Below, piece by piece: positions 1 to 9,352 of a DNA stretch of 64,000 nt. The DNA comes from Tritonibacter litoralis (GTDB lineage Bacteria > Pseudomonadota > Alphaproteobacteria > Rhodobacterales > Rhodobacteraceae). The translations under genes were made by a program, and so were the position numbers. The notes beneath the pieces are model-generated. The model was given only the letters and a program-made list of their open reading frames with translations. It had not been told where the DNA came from and ran no database searches. The DNA lies in the NCBI RefSeq assembly GCF_009496005.1, contig NZ_WIBF01000014.1, positions 1-64,000 of the forward strand, in the 5' to 3' direction. Position 1 is the stretch's first letter; every line of letters begins with the position of its first letter.

Positions 1-126
1 CTCTCATAAGCAGATTTTGACACCTGCACTATGGCGCATTGCGACGCCGGTTGAAGCAGGAGCCATCCACCCCATCAATTTTGTCGTTGGACAATATGAT
101 CTTATGAAGAGCGCCCAGCCATTCTC

Positions 127-645
127 ATGGAAACTTGCATGACCAATACCTACAAACTCGACCGCATAGACGTGAACATCTTGGCTGCGTTGCAACAAAA
201 TGGCCGCATCACCAATGTTGAGCTTTCGGATATTGTGAATTTGTCGCCTTCACCTTGCCTGATGCGCGTAAAGAAGCTGCAGAAAGCCGGTTACATTTCC
301 GGCTACACGGCCTTGATCGACGTCACCAAACTGGGCGAGACCTTAACCGTGTTCACAGAGTTCACCCTCAAGAACCACCGGCAAATCGACTTTGCCCGTT
401 TTCAGGAAACGCTTGAGAAGATCGATAGCTGCGTTGAATGCCACTTGGTGTCCGGAGGGTATGATTACCTCGCCAAATTTGTGACGGCAGGTATTTCCGA
501 CTATCAAAATATCGTCGAAGCCCTGATCGACAAGGACATCGGTATAGACAAGTACTTTAGCTTTGTCGTGATGAAGACGCCCTTTGTGAAAAATCATCTT
601 CCACTAGGGCGCTTGTTTGGAGATCGTTTACAGGAACAGGACTAA
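127..645 (+). CDS. Lrp/AsnC-family transcriptional regulator
   Basis: This is a 172-residue protein of normal Lrp/AsnC length. Residues about 9-60 form the N-terminal winged helix-turn-helix, opening with the classic pattern LDRIDVNILAALQQNGR. Residues about 75-155 form the RAM effector-binding fold, with a SGGYDYLAKF turn where Lrp proteins usually contact an amino acid ligand. It ends tail-to-tail with the ABC transporter ATPase gene, overlapping by 4 bases, so it is convergent with the transport operon and probably its regulator (inference). The start may be the ATG at 127 or the ATG at 139; neither has a strong Shine-Dalgarno sequence. Lrp proteins normally act as dimers or octamers and respond to amino acids or related amines. 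Confidence 0.93.
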   Translation: METCMTNTYKLDRIDVNILAALQQNGRITNVELSDIVNLSPSPCLMRVKKLQKAGYISGYTALIDVTKLGETLTVFTEFTLKNHRQIDFARFQETLEKIDSCVECHLVSGGYDYLAKFVTAGISDYQNIVEALIDKDIGIDKYFSFVVMKTPFVKNHLPLGRLFGDRLQEQD

Positions 646-2303
646 CGACCCATCATCGCTTTTGCGAGCTCCGGGTCGTGTTCAAGATTTGCCAACCAGT
701 CCGGATCAAGTTTGGGCACCGAGGAAATCAACAGACGCGAGTAGGGATGCTGAGCGCTTTGGCTCATATGGGCTGCCGGCAAGGCCTCAACCAAGTTTCC
801 TTTCAGCATGACCAGAACATCGTCGCAAATAGCTTCCACCGTTGACAGATCATGGCTGATGAACATGTAGCTAAGGCCCAGGTCCTTTTGCAGATCCTTC
901 AACAAATCCAGCATTGCAGCCGCCACAACCGTGTCCAAGGCAGACGTAATTTCATCACAAAGGATCAAGTCCGGTTCCGCAGCCAGCGCCCGTGCAAAGT
1001 TCACGCGTTGTTTTTGCCCGCCTGACAATTCGCCCGGCAGCCTGTGCCGCATGGCAGCAGGCAGTTGCACCATGTCCAACAGTTCAATCACACGCTTTTC
1101 CCGCGCCGCGCCTGTCATACCATGGTAAAATTTCAATGGTCTCGAGAGGATAGATTCAATCGGTTGGGAGGGATTTAATGCGGTGTCTGCCAATTGAAAC
1201 ACGATCTGAGTCCGTCTCAATTGATCCTTGGACCGATCTTTCAGGTCAGGTGAAAGCGCCTCTCCTTGTGAGAAAACATCGCCCCTGTAACGCGGCAAAA
1301 TACCAGCTACTGCGCGGGCCAGTGTGGACTTGCCAGATCCGCTTTCCCCGATCACACCAAGGTTCGTGCCCTTTTCCATTTTGAAGCTGATGTTATCCAG
1401 AACTTTGAATTCTGCTTCGCCGGACCGCACCGGCCCATAGCCCGCAGACAAGCCTGTCACTTCCAGAATGGGTGGCACCGCTTTTGCCTCGGCCGTTTTC
1501 ACCGACGCAAACGGAACCGGGTCAAAGGCCGACAACAGGTCTTTGGTATAGCTGTGTTGCGGTTTTTCCAGAATCTCCCGCGTCGGCCCAACCTCTTGTA
1601 TCTGGCCGGCCTTCAACACAATAATACGATCCGCAATTTGCGCCACAACGGCGAGATCATGGCTGACATAAACACCAGCCATACCGCTGGCTTTCATCAC
1701 CGACCGGAAGGCTCGTAGCACTTCAATCTGTGTGGTCACATCAAGCGCAGTAGTAGGCTCATCAAAGATCACCAGTTGCGGATCACCGATAAGGGCCATG
1801 GCCGCCGACAGCCGCTGCAACTGCCCGCCTGACACCTGGTGCGGGTACCGTCGCCCAATAGTTTCAGGCTCTGGCAAAGCCAGCGCCCGAAAAAGCTCCA
1901 CCGCCTTAACCTCGGCCTCAGCACGTGGCATTAAGTTGTGGATATGCGTAACTTCAATCACCTGGTCCATGATGCGTTGGGACGGATTAAACGCGGCAGC
2001 TGCGGATTGTGGGATGTATGCAACCTCGGTGCCGCGCAAACTGGCCCGTTTTGCCTCATTCATTTTGGTGACATCATGATCGGCCAAGCGAATGGACCCG
2101 CCGTTGATCGAACACCCTGGCCGACAATGCCCCATCAGCGACAGGGCAATTGTGGTTTTACCGGAGCCGCTTTCACCAATCAGCGCAACAATCTCACCTG
2201 GCTGAATGTCGAAATCAACCTTTCGAATGATATCAACCTTTCGGCCAGAATCCGTCACCGCTCCGATCACAAGATCCCTTACAGACACTAGGGGCTGGGT
2301 CAT
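642..2303 (-). CDS. Dipeptide/opine-type ABC transporter, fused two-domain ATPase (DppD-DppF type)
   Basis: The 553-residue protein carries two complete ABC nucleotide-binding domains in tandem, as in fused DppD/DppF or YejF proteins. The first half has Walker A GESGSGKTT, signature VSGGQ and Walker B LVIFDEP; the second half has Walker A GESGSGKST, signature LSGGQ and Walker B LILCDE. It should energise import through the two permeases encoded just upstream. The ATG at 2303 overlaps the stop of the preceding permease by one base (TGATG), so translation is probably coupled; a TTG one codon earlier is also possible. It is the last gene of the substrate-binding protein, permease, permease, ATPase operon. 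The substrate is not evident from sequence alone; peptides, opines and other amines are all transported by this family. Confidence 0.93.
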   Translation of the reverse strand: MTQPLVSVRDLVIGAVTDSGRKVDIIRKVDFDIQPGEIVALIGESGSGKTTIALSLMGHCRPGCSINGGSIRLADHDVTKMNEAKRASLRGTEVAYIPQSAAAAFNPSQRIMDQVIEVTHIHNLMPRAEAEVKAVELFRALALPEPETIGRRYPHQVSGGQLQRLSAAMALIGDPQLVIFDEPTTALDVTTQIEVLRAFRSVMKASGMAGVYVSHDLAVVAQIADRIIVLKAGQIQEVGPTREILEKPQHSYTKDLLSAFDPVPFASVKTAEAKAVPPILEVTGLSAGYGPVRSGEAEFKVLDNISFKMEKGTNLGVIGESGSGKSTLARAVAGILPRYRGDVFSQGEALSPDLKDRSKDQLRRTQIVFQLADTALNPSQPIESILSRPLKFYHGMTGAAREKRVIELLDMVQLPAAMRHRLPGELSGGQKQRVNFARALAAEPDLILCDEITSALDTVVAAAMLDLLKDLQKDLGLSYMFISHDLSTVEAICDDVLVMLKGNLVEALPAAHMSQSAQHPYSRLLISSVPKLDPDWLANLEHDPELAKAMMGR

Positions 2304-3163
2304 CAATGGCTCCTGTCGCGGATTTTTTGAGGGAGGTTATCGATGAACATGTTCACCGAAATTGTCAGGGAAGCGATGGCGATGCAGGGAAAGATAACTG
2401 CGGGCGCGCCGAGGCTGAGGCCTTCGATGTTTTCACGAACCAGCCCGCCCCAATCCGCATGCGGAGGCTGTACGCCAATGCCGAGGAAGGACAGACCAGA
2501 CAAAACGAGCACAATGAAGACAAATCGAAGCCCAAGGTCAGCAAGCACCGGACCCAGAATATTCGGCAGGATTTCTGTGCGAATAAGATAGGTGGTTTTC
2601 TCACCGCGGGCCCGCGCGACAGTCACAAAATCCATAGTATTCACATTGACCGCCAGCGCGCGGGCAAACCGATAGCTGCCAGGCAGGTAAATGGCAGCCA
2701 GCGTCAGGATCAACACAGGAATAGAAGAACCAACCGCCGCAACAACCACCAAACCAAACAACAGCGACGGAATACCATTAAACGCATCTAGCAAGCGCGA
2801 TAGGATAGTATCAAACCAGCCCCCGATTACCGCTGCGATCATGCCAAGAACGACGCCGCCCATACAGGCCAAGGTCACGCCAGCCAGCGAAATGCCAACA
2901 GTATATCGTGCACCCATCAAAACGCGGCTCAAAATGTCGCGCCCCAGATAGTCTGTACCCATCCAGTAGCTTTCGCTGATCGGACCAAAATAGTCCCAAT
3001 CAACGATCTTTCCTGGGGGGTAAGGTGTGATGAAAGGCGCAATCACTGCGATTACGGCCCAAAACAGGATCACGGCCAGACCGATTTTCCCTGTTGTATT
3101 AAATGCATATCCAAGACGTTCAGTGGAAAACTTGCGCGGGGTGGATTGGGTGTTCTGCATCAT
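2303..3163 (-). CDS. ABC transporter permease, DppC type
   Basis: A 286-residue inner-membrane permease of the binding-protein-dependent DppC class. It has an N-terminal membrane segment at about residues 25-45, a YWMGTDYLGRDILSRVLMGAR motif-like stretch that is typical of DppC/OppC N-terminal domains, and a cytoplasmic EAA loop (ARARGEKTTYLIRTEILPN). The start is set at the ATG at 3163 because it overlaps the stop of the upstream permease (ATGA); the longer reading frame inside that gene is unlikely. It pairs with the DppB-type permease to form the membrane channel and docks on the fused ATPase encoded downstream. Confidence 0.92.
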   Translation of the reverse strand: MMQNTQSTPRKFSTERLGYAFNTTGKIGLAVILFWAVIAVIAPFITPYPPGKIVDWDYFGPISESYWMGTDYLGRDILSRVLMGARYTVGISLAGVTLACMGGVVLGMIAAVIGGWFDTILSRLLDAFNGIPSLLFGLVVVAAVGSSIPVLILTLAAIYLPGSYRFARALAVNVNTMDFVTVARARGEKTTYLIRTEILPNILGPVLADLGLRFVFIVLVLSGLSFLGIGVQPPHADWGGLVRENIEGLSLGAPAVIFPCIAIASLTISVNMFIDNLPQKIRDRSH

Positions 3164-4119
3164 TTGCGCAATCTCGGGTTGGAAAGGGTCGCGACCACAT
3201 CGGCTAGGGTGATCAAAGAAAGGTAGCTTACGCAAAACACCATTGCACAGGACTGGATGAGCGGGAGATCACGCGTCGCCACAGCATCAACCATCAGCTT
3301 GGCCACACCTGGGTAATTAAAAACGGTTTCAACGATGATCACACCGCCGACAAGGTATGACAGTGACAGCGCAACCGCATTTGCAATAGGTCCCAAAGCA
3401 TTGGGCAAAGCGTGGCGCAAAACCATCCGCCGCCGACTGGCCCCTTTCAAAAGCGCCATTTCGACATACGGCGTGTTTATCGTTTCGATCACCGCAGCGC
3501 GCGTCATGCGGATCATTTGCGCAGAGACCACACAGGTTAGAGTGATGACTGGCATGGCATAGGCTTTTAACAACGCACCAAAGTTGCTGGCATCCGCTCC
3601 GTAGCTCAAAGCTGGCAACCAAGAGAGCCACACCGCAAAGACCAAAACGGCCAAAGTGGCGACCATAAACTCAGGAATGGAAATCACCGAAATGGTCAGG
3701 ATCGATACAAGCCGGTCCAAAATGGATCCCTTCCACATAGCAGCAGCGATCCCACAGGTGAGCGCAAAAGGCACGCAAATCACGGTAACAACCACTGCAA
3801 GGCGCAAAGAGTTGGACAACCGGCGGCCGAGGAGATCAGCGACTTCGATGTCATTGACATAAGACCGCCCCATATCTCCGGTGGCCAGACCGCTGAGCCA
3901 AGACAAAAACCTGGAAATCGCCGGTTCATTCAGGCCCATAGCCTCACGCAATCCTGCCACGGCCTCGGGCGTGGCGGCTTGACCCAACAAAATCTCGGCA
4001 ACATCACCTGGCAAAAGTTCAGTGGCAAAAAAGACCGCGAAAGACACGATAACCAATGTAATTAAAGCAACTCCAAGTCGCTGCGCGACAAGGAGCCAGG
4101 TTTGTAACGATCTATGCAA
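3160..4119 (-). CDS. ABC transporter permease, DppB type
   Basis: A 319-residue permease with the DppB/OppB N-terminal signature: a first membrane segment followed by LLPGDVAEILLGQAATPEAV, where family members carry PGDP and a periplasmic helix. About six hydrophobic segments follow, with an EAA loop near residues 225-245 (LKGASRRRMVLRHALPN). It overlaps the DppC-type permease by four bases. A stable hairpin lies between this gene and the substrate-binding protein gene upstream, so the permeases are probably made at a lower level than the binding protein. Confidence 0.92.
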   Translation of the reverse strand: MHRSLQTWLLVAQRLGVALITLVIVSFAVFFATELLPGDVAEILLGQAATPEAVAGLREAMGLNEPAISRFLSWLSGLATGDMGRSYVNDIEVADLLGRRLSNSLRLAVVVTVICVPFALTCGIAAAMWKGSILDRLVSILTISVISIPEFMVATLAVLVFAVWLSWLPALSYGADASNFGALLKAYAMPVITLTCVVSAQMIRMTRAAVIETINTPYVEMALLKGASRRRMVLRHALPNALGPIANAVALSLSYLVGGVIIVETVFNYPGVAKLMVDAVATRDLPLIQSCAMVFCVSYLSLITLADVVATLSNPRLRK

Positions 4120-4157
4120 CGCGGGCTCTCCGGGTAGGGCTCTGTAAATTATTTACG

Positions 4158-4184
4158 CCCTGCGCAGGGAAAACCTGCACAGGG
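4158..4184 (-). terminator. Intra-operon hairpin between binding protein and permease genes
   Basis: On the minus strand an 11-base-pair stem (CCCTGTGCAGG with CCTGCGCAGGG, one G-T wobble, 5-base loop) follows the stop of the substrate-binding protein gene by about 20 bases and precedes the permease start by about 40. There is no strong U-tract, so it is more likely a partial attenuator or a 3-prime mRNA stabiliser than a full terminator. This arrangement is common in ABC importer operons. Confidence 0.55.
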
Positions 4185-4203
4185 AGAGTTTGATCAGGCT
4201 GAA

Positions 4204-5814
4204 TTACGCGTCAAGCCACACATATTCGGCAAAAGCGTAGCCCATCTGGCCACCCAAGGGGTTAGGCCGCAAGCCTTTCACAGACTTGGACAGCGCGTCG
4301 ACATTCGACAGATAGGCAGGAATGACCGTACCCGCATTGTTTGCGATCATTTCTTGCATGTCCCAGTAGATTTCCTTGCGAAGATCTTCATTCAATGCGC
4401 CACGTGCTTCGATCAGCATCTTGTCGAACTTCTCAGACTTGAACTGGCTCTCATTCCACTTTGCATCTGAAGAGTAGAGCAGCGAGAAGAGAATATCAGG
4501 TGTCGGGCGTGGGTTGATGTTACCGAAATGCACAGGCGCCTTCAGCCAGTATTTGGACCAATAGCCATCAGACGGCACGCGCTGGACATCAAAGTTCATG
4601 CCAATTTCTGAACCCGCTTGCTGTACCACGGTCGCCATGTCAACTGAGGCCGTCGCCGCATCCGACGCCACAATTGGAACCGTTTCACCCAGCAGACCAG
4701 ACTTGGCAAACATCGCTTTTGCCTTCTCTGGATCAAAGGCCTTCGGGGCCAATTCCGAATTGTGATAACGGTTAGCAGCCGAAACCGGTTGGTCGTTGCC
4801 GACGGTTGCCATGCCGCGCAGAACCGACTTTTCAATCGCTTCACGATTGATCAGGTGCTTCATACCCTCAATAAAGCCTTCTTTGGCGCCGGGCTCCATG
4901 TCCAGTCGAATATTCAGGTTCGTATAGTTGCCCGAGCTTGTGACCGAAGACCATACGTGGTCTTGACCCTCCAGCATCCGACGCGACCGGCCCTTGATCG
5001 ATGCGCCCATGTGAATATCACCAGACAGAACCGCATTGACACGCGCATTGTTGTCGGTGATCGCAAAATACTCAAAACTGTCCAGATAAGGACCATCTTT
5101 GAAGTAGTTCGGGTTCTTCACAGCGATCGATTTTACGCCCGGCTCAAAGGTCTCCATCATAAAGGCACCCGTACCGTTGCCTTTGGAGAAATCCGTGGTG
5201 CCGTCTGCGACAATCATAAAGTGGTGCAGTGACAGAATGGTCGGAAGATCCGCATTGGATTCTTCCAACACGATTTCAACCGTCAGATCATCCACCGCCT
5301 TAATTTCGGTCATCTGCTTGGCAATGGAATTCACCTTGGACCCAACAGCAGGGTCAAGATGACGGTTCATGGAGAACACAACATCCGCCGAGGTAAATGG
5401 TTTGCCGTCATGGAAAGACACACCTGATTTCAGCTTCACGGTCCATGTCTTTGCATCCGCAGATTCAATGCTGTCCGCCAGCTCCATTTGCACTTGGCCG
5501 AACTCGTCCAAGAACGTCAGACGGTTGTAGATGGCGCAGCAGCGGACATAATCGGTGGACAACGATGCCTTGGCCGGATCAAGCGTATCTGCGGTGGAGG
5601 ATGACCACCCCGCCGCTTTTAGATGTCCGCCAAATACTGGCGTCTCTGCCACAGCACGTGTGGCGCTCATCATCAGGGACGAGCCCGCGCCGACAGCAAC
5701 ACCAGACGCTGCCAGAAGTTTCAACAAGTCCCGTCGCGTCGCACCGCGCCGGATTGCATTTTCGACCATCGCATCGTCACGACCGGTCCAATTTGTTGGC
5801 TTTTTATTGGTCAT
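4204..5814 (-). CDS. ABC transporter substrate-binding protein, family 5 (DppA/OppA type), Tat-exported
   Basis: A 536-residue periplasmic binding protein of the SBP_bac_5 family. The N-terminus carries a twin-arginine signal (RRGATRRDLLKLLAASGVA, with a second arginine pair in front) ending near AVAETPVFGG. The mature part has the family landmarks: a LDPAKASLSTDYV segment, a KLKSGVSFHDGKPFTSADVVFS segment that is diagnostic of peptide-binding proteins, and a C-terminal YAFAEYVWLD end. The start at 5814 is chosen because it follows a CAGGGG ribosome site; an upstream in-frame start would add 15 unlikely residues. It is the first gene of the transport operon and defines substrate choice, but the ligand cannot be read from sequence. 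Confidence 0.93.
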   Translation of the reverse strand: MTNKKPTNWTGRDDAMVENAIRRGATRRDLLKLLAASGVAVGAGSSLMMSATRAVAETPVFGGHLKAAGWSSSTADTLDPAKASLSTDYVRCCAIYNRLTFLDEFGQVQMELADSIESADAKTWTVKLKSGVSFHDGKPFTSADVVFSMNRHLDPAVGSKVNSIAKQMTEIKAVDDLTVEIVLEESNADLPTILSLHHFMIVADGTTDFSKGNGTGAFMMETFEPGVKSIAVKNPNYFKDGPYLDSFEYFAITDNNARVNAVLSGDIHMGASIKGRSRRMLEGQDHVWSSVTSSGNYTNLNIRLDMEPGAKEGFIEGMKHLINREAIEKSVLRGMATVGNDQPVSAANRYHNSELAPKAFDPEKAKAMFAKSGLLGETVPIVASDAATASVDMATVVQQAGSEIGMNFDVQRVPSDGYWSKYWLKAPVHFGNINPRPTPDILFSLLYSSDAKWNESQFKSEKFDKMLIEARGALNEDLRKEIYWDMQEMIANNAGTVIPAYLSNVDALSKSVKGLRPNPLGGQMGYAFAEYVWLDA

Positions 5815-6105
5815 ATTCAACCCCTGTTGGTAGTTGGGCGCACGCATGTGCACTGGCAAGAAGCTCTTTTGACTGACGGCACCGTTTGCTCATTCAACAA
5901 CATTGCATGTCGCAAAATGGAGATAGCTTTGCCCTTCGTTATTTTTAGACAAGGTGTCAAAGCCCGCTGCCACAGCACTTCCTAAACTCATCATCCGCTA
6001 GAAAACGCCCGCATATTGTTTGATATCCGGGTGTCCTGCGGCAGAATCTTTCAAGTTGCCGAGATGCGCAGAACATCTGGTTGTGCGCATGCTCAAATGT
6101 TTCAT

Positions 6106-7017
6106 TTAATAACCGTTGGCTTGGTTCACCAAACCCGGCGGAATTTCCCCCAGCTTTAACGCGCGAACCACATTCAAAGCATGCTGCGCGCCTTCATGTG
6201 CATCGGTTTGCGCGGCAACATGTGGCGTGACGATCAACTTTGGATGCGACCAGCCCCAATGGTGTTTCGGGAGCGGCTCAGGATTGGTGACATCCAAAAT
6301 GGCCGAACTCAGGTGCTCCGTGTCCAAGGCGGCTTTTAGATCATCCATGTTTAAGTGCGGACCACGCCCGGCATGAACCAAATGCGCTCCTTTTGGCAGC
6401 GCGGCAAAGGTCCGCGCGTGCAAAATTCCCTTTGTTTCCGGTGTTAAAGGCAACAGGCAGACCAAGATGTCTGACTGTGCCAACACCGTTGGCAGCCCTT
6501 CGGCGCCGTAGGTTTTAACACCATCCACGGGGCGACCAGACCGCGACCACCCCACAACAGGGAAGCCCAAAGCGGTCAAGTTTTGCGCCACAAGCGTACC
6601 GATGCGCCCCATGCCAAGCACCCCAATCCGGCGGTCAGCATTTGCCGTGATCTTGAGACTGTTCCAAGTGTCCGACTTTGCCTGGTGCAAATAGGATGGG
6701 ATGTCGCGATGCGCCATCAAACACGCCATGATCACCCAGTCGCGGACCTGGGTTTCTATGCCCGGCGCCAAAGATCGGCACAGCATAAGATGCTGCGGAA
6801 GTTCTCGCATGTGGTCGACGCCTGCCCCAACCGACAATACCAGCTTGAGGTTTGGATAAACCGTCAGATCTTCCGGTAGATCCCAACAGGCCAAAGCGGT
6901 GACCGCTTTGGTATCTGTCACCAATGACGGGTCAGCAAAAAACGGCTCTTCGGCATCTGCAAAGACCTCAGACCAGATCTTTGCGCGGGCGGGAAAGCTT
7001 TTGAGAAGCAACGTCAT
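6106..7017 (-). CDS. D-2-hydroxyacid dehydrogenase, GhrA-like (glyoxylate/hydroxypyruvate reductase)
   Basis: A 303-residue NAD(P)-dependent reductase. The Rossmann motif VLGMGRIGT is near residue 135 and a GWSRS segment follows where NADPH-preferring members carry the phosphate-binding serine/arginine pair. The catalytic arginine lies in HAGRGPHLN and the catalytic histidine in TPHVAAQT, matching the GhrA branch of the D-2-hydroxyacid dehydrogenases. It overlaps the upstream aminotransferase gene by four bases (ATGA), so the two are co-translated. In this setting it would reduce the 2-oxo acid or glyoxylate produced by that aminotransferase (inference). Confidence 0.88.
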   Translation of the reverse strand: MTLLLKSFPARAKIWSEVFADAEEPFFADPSLVTDTKAVTALACWDLPEDLTVYPNLKLVLSVGAGVDHMRELPQHLMLCRSLAPGIETQVRDWVIMACLMAHRDIPSYLHQAKSDTWNSLKITANADRRIGVLGMGRIGTLVAQNLTALGFPVVGWSRSGRPVDGVKTYGAEGLPTVLAQSDILVCLLPLTPETKGILHARTFAALPKGAHLVHAGRGPHLNMDDLKAALDTEHLSSAILDVTNPEPLPKHHWGWSHPKLIVTPHVAAQTDAHEGAQHALNVVRALKLGEIPPGLVNQANGY

Positions 7018-8402
7018 CCGCGCAAAACAGCTCTGATCTCTGGATCTTCCAGCGTCAGGTCCAGAACTTGCTTGGTTCGATCCACAATGGCGTCGATTTC
7101 ATCAGCAGTGCAGCAAAGCGGCGGTGCAAACCCCAAAACACCATGTGGGAAGGATCGGATGATCAGACCTTTTTCCCAAGCACGATCAAACAGCCGTGTC
7201 GCAGCTTGAAGCTCAGCGGGGACAGGTGTCTTCTTTTCCTTGTCCGTGACCATTTCAATCGCGGCCAGCATCCCCCGGCCCCGCACGTCCCCAACCAAGG
7301 GGTGATCAGACAAGCCAGCAAGACCTGCTTGCAAACGCTCACCCATCTTGCGACCGTTTTCAAACAAACCGCCTTCGTACAGCTTTAGGACCTCCAGCGC
7401 GACGGCGGCGCTCACAGGGTGTGCCGAGTAGGTAAACCCATGCCCAACCGCCTTGGGCCCAGCCCCTTCTGCGATGGTCTCATAGACATGATCAGACAGG
7501 AAAACAGCGCCCATCGGTGCATAGCCGGATGTCAGGCCTTTCGCCGTGGTCATCATGTCAGGCACAATGCCCTCTTCTTCGCAGGCAAACATCGGTCCTG
7601 TGCGGCCAAAACCTGTGATGACCTCATCTGCGACAAACAGTATATCCAATTCCCGGCAGGTGTCCCGCATCGCTTTGATCCACCCTTTGGGCGGCACCAA
7701 AACACCGGATGACCCTTGAATAGGCTCAACATAAAATGCGGCAACACGATCCTGTCCGATCGCCTCGACCTTGGCCTTCAATGCGGCGACGGATGCAGCA
7801 ATCACTGTTGCGGCATCTTGCCCAACCGGATTGCGATACAGGTAATGCGACGGAATTTTATGCTGCCAGTTGAACGGCACGCCGAACCCGTCATGAAACG
7901 CTGGCAAGGCGGTCAGCCCAGCCCCTGCAGAAGTGGACCCATGGTAGCCTTGTTCAACCGAGATATACTGGTCCTTGTTCGGTTGCCCCTTTGAATGCCA
8001 ATAATAGCGCACAAACCGAATAGTGCTGTCGACCGCATCTGAGCCGCCCAATGTAAAGAAAACATGGTTCAGATCGCCTGGTGACCGCTCCGCCAGTTCT
8101 GCCGCCAATCGGATTGGCGCTTCGGAGCCAAGGTCAAAGTAACCGGTGGCATAGGGCAGTCGGCGCATTTGCTCGGCCGCGGCTTCGACGACGTTTTCAT
8201 GCCCGTAGCCTGCGTTGACACACCAAAGCCCAGCAAAACCGTCCAATAGCTCACGCCCGTCACTGTCGGTAACCGTCGCCCCTTTGGCGCTCTTCAGGAT
8301 ACGAACACCACGGGCCTCATGCCCTTGCCACGAGGACACTGGATGGACAAAATGCTGGCGGTCCAGCTCATGTAGCGCGTTTGAAATTATTTGATCGTTC
8401 AT
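7014..8402 (-). CDS. Class III (omega) aminotransferase, polyamine/omega-amino acid:pyruvate type
   Basis: A 462-residue fold-type I PLP enzyme. It shows the class III pattern: SGGSDAVDSTIRF-like GGSDAVD for phosphate contact, the aromatic-glycine pair in EQGYHGST, the ring-stacking VADEVITGFGRTG with the aspartate that binds the pyridine nitrogen, and the Schiff-base lysine in TTAKGLTSGYAP. The length and the W-x-VNAGYGH region resemble putrescine or beta-alanine:pyruvate aminotransferases more than ornithine aminotransferases. It lies 3 bases downstream of the GNAT gene and overlaps the hydroxyacid dehydrogenase gene. The amino donor is unknown; a terminal amine is likely. Confidence 0.9.
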   Translation of the reverse strand: MNDQIISNALHELDRQHFVHPVSSWQGHEARGVRILKSAKGATVTDSDGRELLDGFAGLWCVNAGYGHENVVEAAAEQMRRLPYATGYFDLGSEAPIRLAAELAERSPGDLNHVFFTLGGSDAVDSTIRFVRYYWHSKGQPNKDQYISVEQGYHGSTSAGAGLTALPAFHDGFGVPFNWQHKIPSHYLYRNPVGQDAATVIAASVAALKAKVEAIGQDRVAAFYVEPIQGSSGVLVPPKGWIKAMRDTCRELDILFVADEVITGFGRTGPMFACEEEGIVPDMMTTAKGLTSGYAPMGAVFLSDHVYETIAEGAGPKAVGHGFTYSAHPVSAAVALEVLKLYEGGLFENGRKMGERLQAGLAGLSDHPLVGDVRGRGMLAAIEMVTDKEKKTPVPAELQAATRLFDRAWEKGLIIRSFPHGVLGFAPPLCCTADEIDAIVDRTKQVLDLTLEDPEIRAVLRG

Positions 8403-8405
8403 CGT

Positions 8406-9224
8406 TTACCCCAAAGCCTGAGACACCAGACCGAAGGTCTGAAAAGTTGTGTCGCGTTCTACATCACGCGGGTTGAGCTCCATGCAGGTACCGCCGCCAG
8501 CAGGCTCTAGCCCAAGGCTCTGCGCAAATGCGCCGAGTTCTGGCACTGGCGTATCTATGCGTAGAAAGGATCCATCCTGGGCCTGCGCTGCCGTTGCCAA
8601 CAGGGCGCGAGCCGTCTCCAGATTTTCTGCAACAATCGGACCCAAAACAGTGCCGCGCCCAAACTCGCGCAGAATGGCAAAGCCGTGGTCTGCGGTCAGA
8701 ACCTGCCCGTGCTCAGCAATCCGTGCCAACAAATCGCCGCGTTCCAGGCCAGAGGCCGCCGCATCCATCGCAACCATCCGTTCCAAATCATAGCAACCCA
8801 TTTTGACCGTCTGATCAGAGCGCGAGGACCGTGCGATACCTTGGAACTGTTCAACCTTGCCAGTTCGCACAAACCCCAATTTTTCATACAATGGCAATCC
8901 GTCTTGGGTGGCGATCAGGCGCATCTCACGCGTGCCTGCTTGTTCGATCACCGCATCCATCAAGCGCCGCCCAAGCCGACGACCACGCAGGCGCTCATCC
9001 ACGATGATCATATTCAGCGTAGCCACATCACCGAACTTTGAAGCAAGCGCAGTTCCCACGACCTCACCTTCATGGCTCGCCGCAACCCCGGTGGATTGCG
9101 TAAGCGTCAGCGCCCAGTCTTCTTTGCGATGTGGCCAGGCAGCTTGTTGGCTAAGGCGCACAGCACCGGGCAAATGCTCTGTGGTGAAGTCCACCAATTG
9201 GATTGTGTCCAAAGTTGTCGTCAT
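8406..9224 (-). CDS. Tandem-domain GNAT acetyltransferase
   Basis: A 272-residue protein with an N-terminal GNAT domain (residues about 10-125; acetyl-CoA pyrophosphate loop in RLRGRRLGRRLMDAVI) and a C-terminal domain of the Acetyltransf_18 type (about 150-265; REFGRGTVLGPIVA and FLRIDTPV). The same C-terminal pattern is found in the gene at 12643-13590, so the two are paralogues. It is the first gene of the GNAT, aminotransferase, dehydrogenase set, only 3 bases from the aminotransferase. A conserved 18-base motif lies 102 bases upstream of its start. The acetyl acceptor is unknown; an amine in the same pathway is a reasonable guess. Confidence 0.85.
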   Translation of the reverse strand: MTTTLDTIQLVDFTTEHLPGAVRLSQQAAWPHRKEDWALTLTQSTGVAASHEGEVVGTALASKFGDVATLNMIIVDERLRGRRLGRRLMDAVIEQAGTREMRLIATQDGLPLYEKLGFVRTGKVEQFQGIARSSRSDQTVKMGCYDLERMVAMDAAASGLERGDLLARIAEHGQVLTADHGFAILREFGRGTVLGPIVAENLETARALLATAAQAQDGSFLRIDTPVPELGAFAQSLGLEPAGGGTCMELNPRDVERDTTFQTFGLVSQALG

Positions 9225-9325
9225 TCATTCAAATCCATGATTTCTTGAGACCAAGCCTAATGGCTTTGCTCCAAGCGTTTCACTGCGTTCGACATAAGTG
9301 GTGCATCAAAGCAGCTGCAATCGTT

Positions 9326-9343
9326 GGGTTCACGGCATAAAAT
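9326..9343 (-). promoter_or_regulatory. Shared upstream motif, copy 1 (ATTTTATGCCGTGAACCC)
   Basis: The minus-strand 18-mer differs in one base from the copy at 13682-13699. The two copies lie 102 and 92 bases upstream of two paralogous GNAT genes. It is a candidate operator or promoter element. Confidence 0.4.
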
Positions 9344-9352
9344 GCTTCGGCC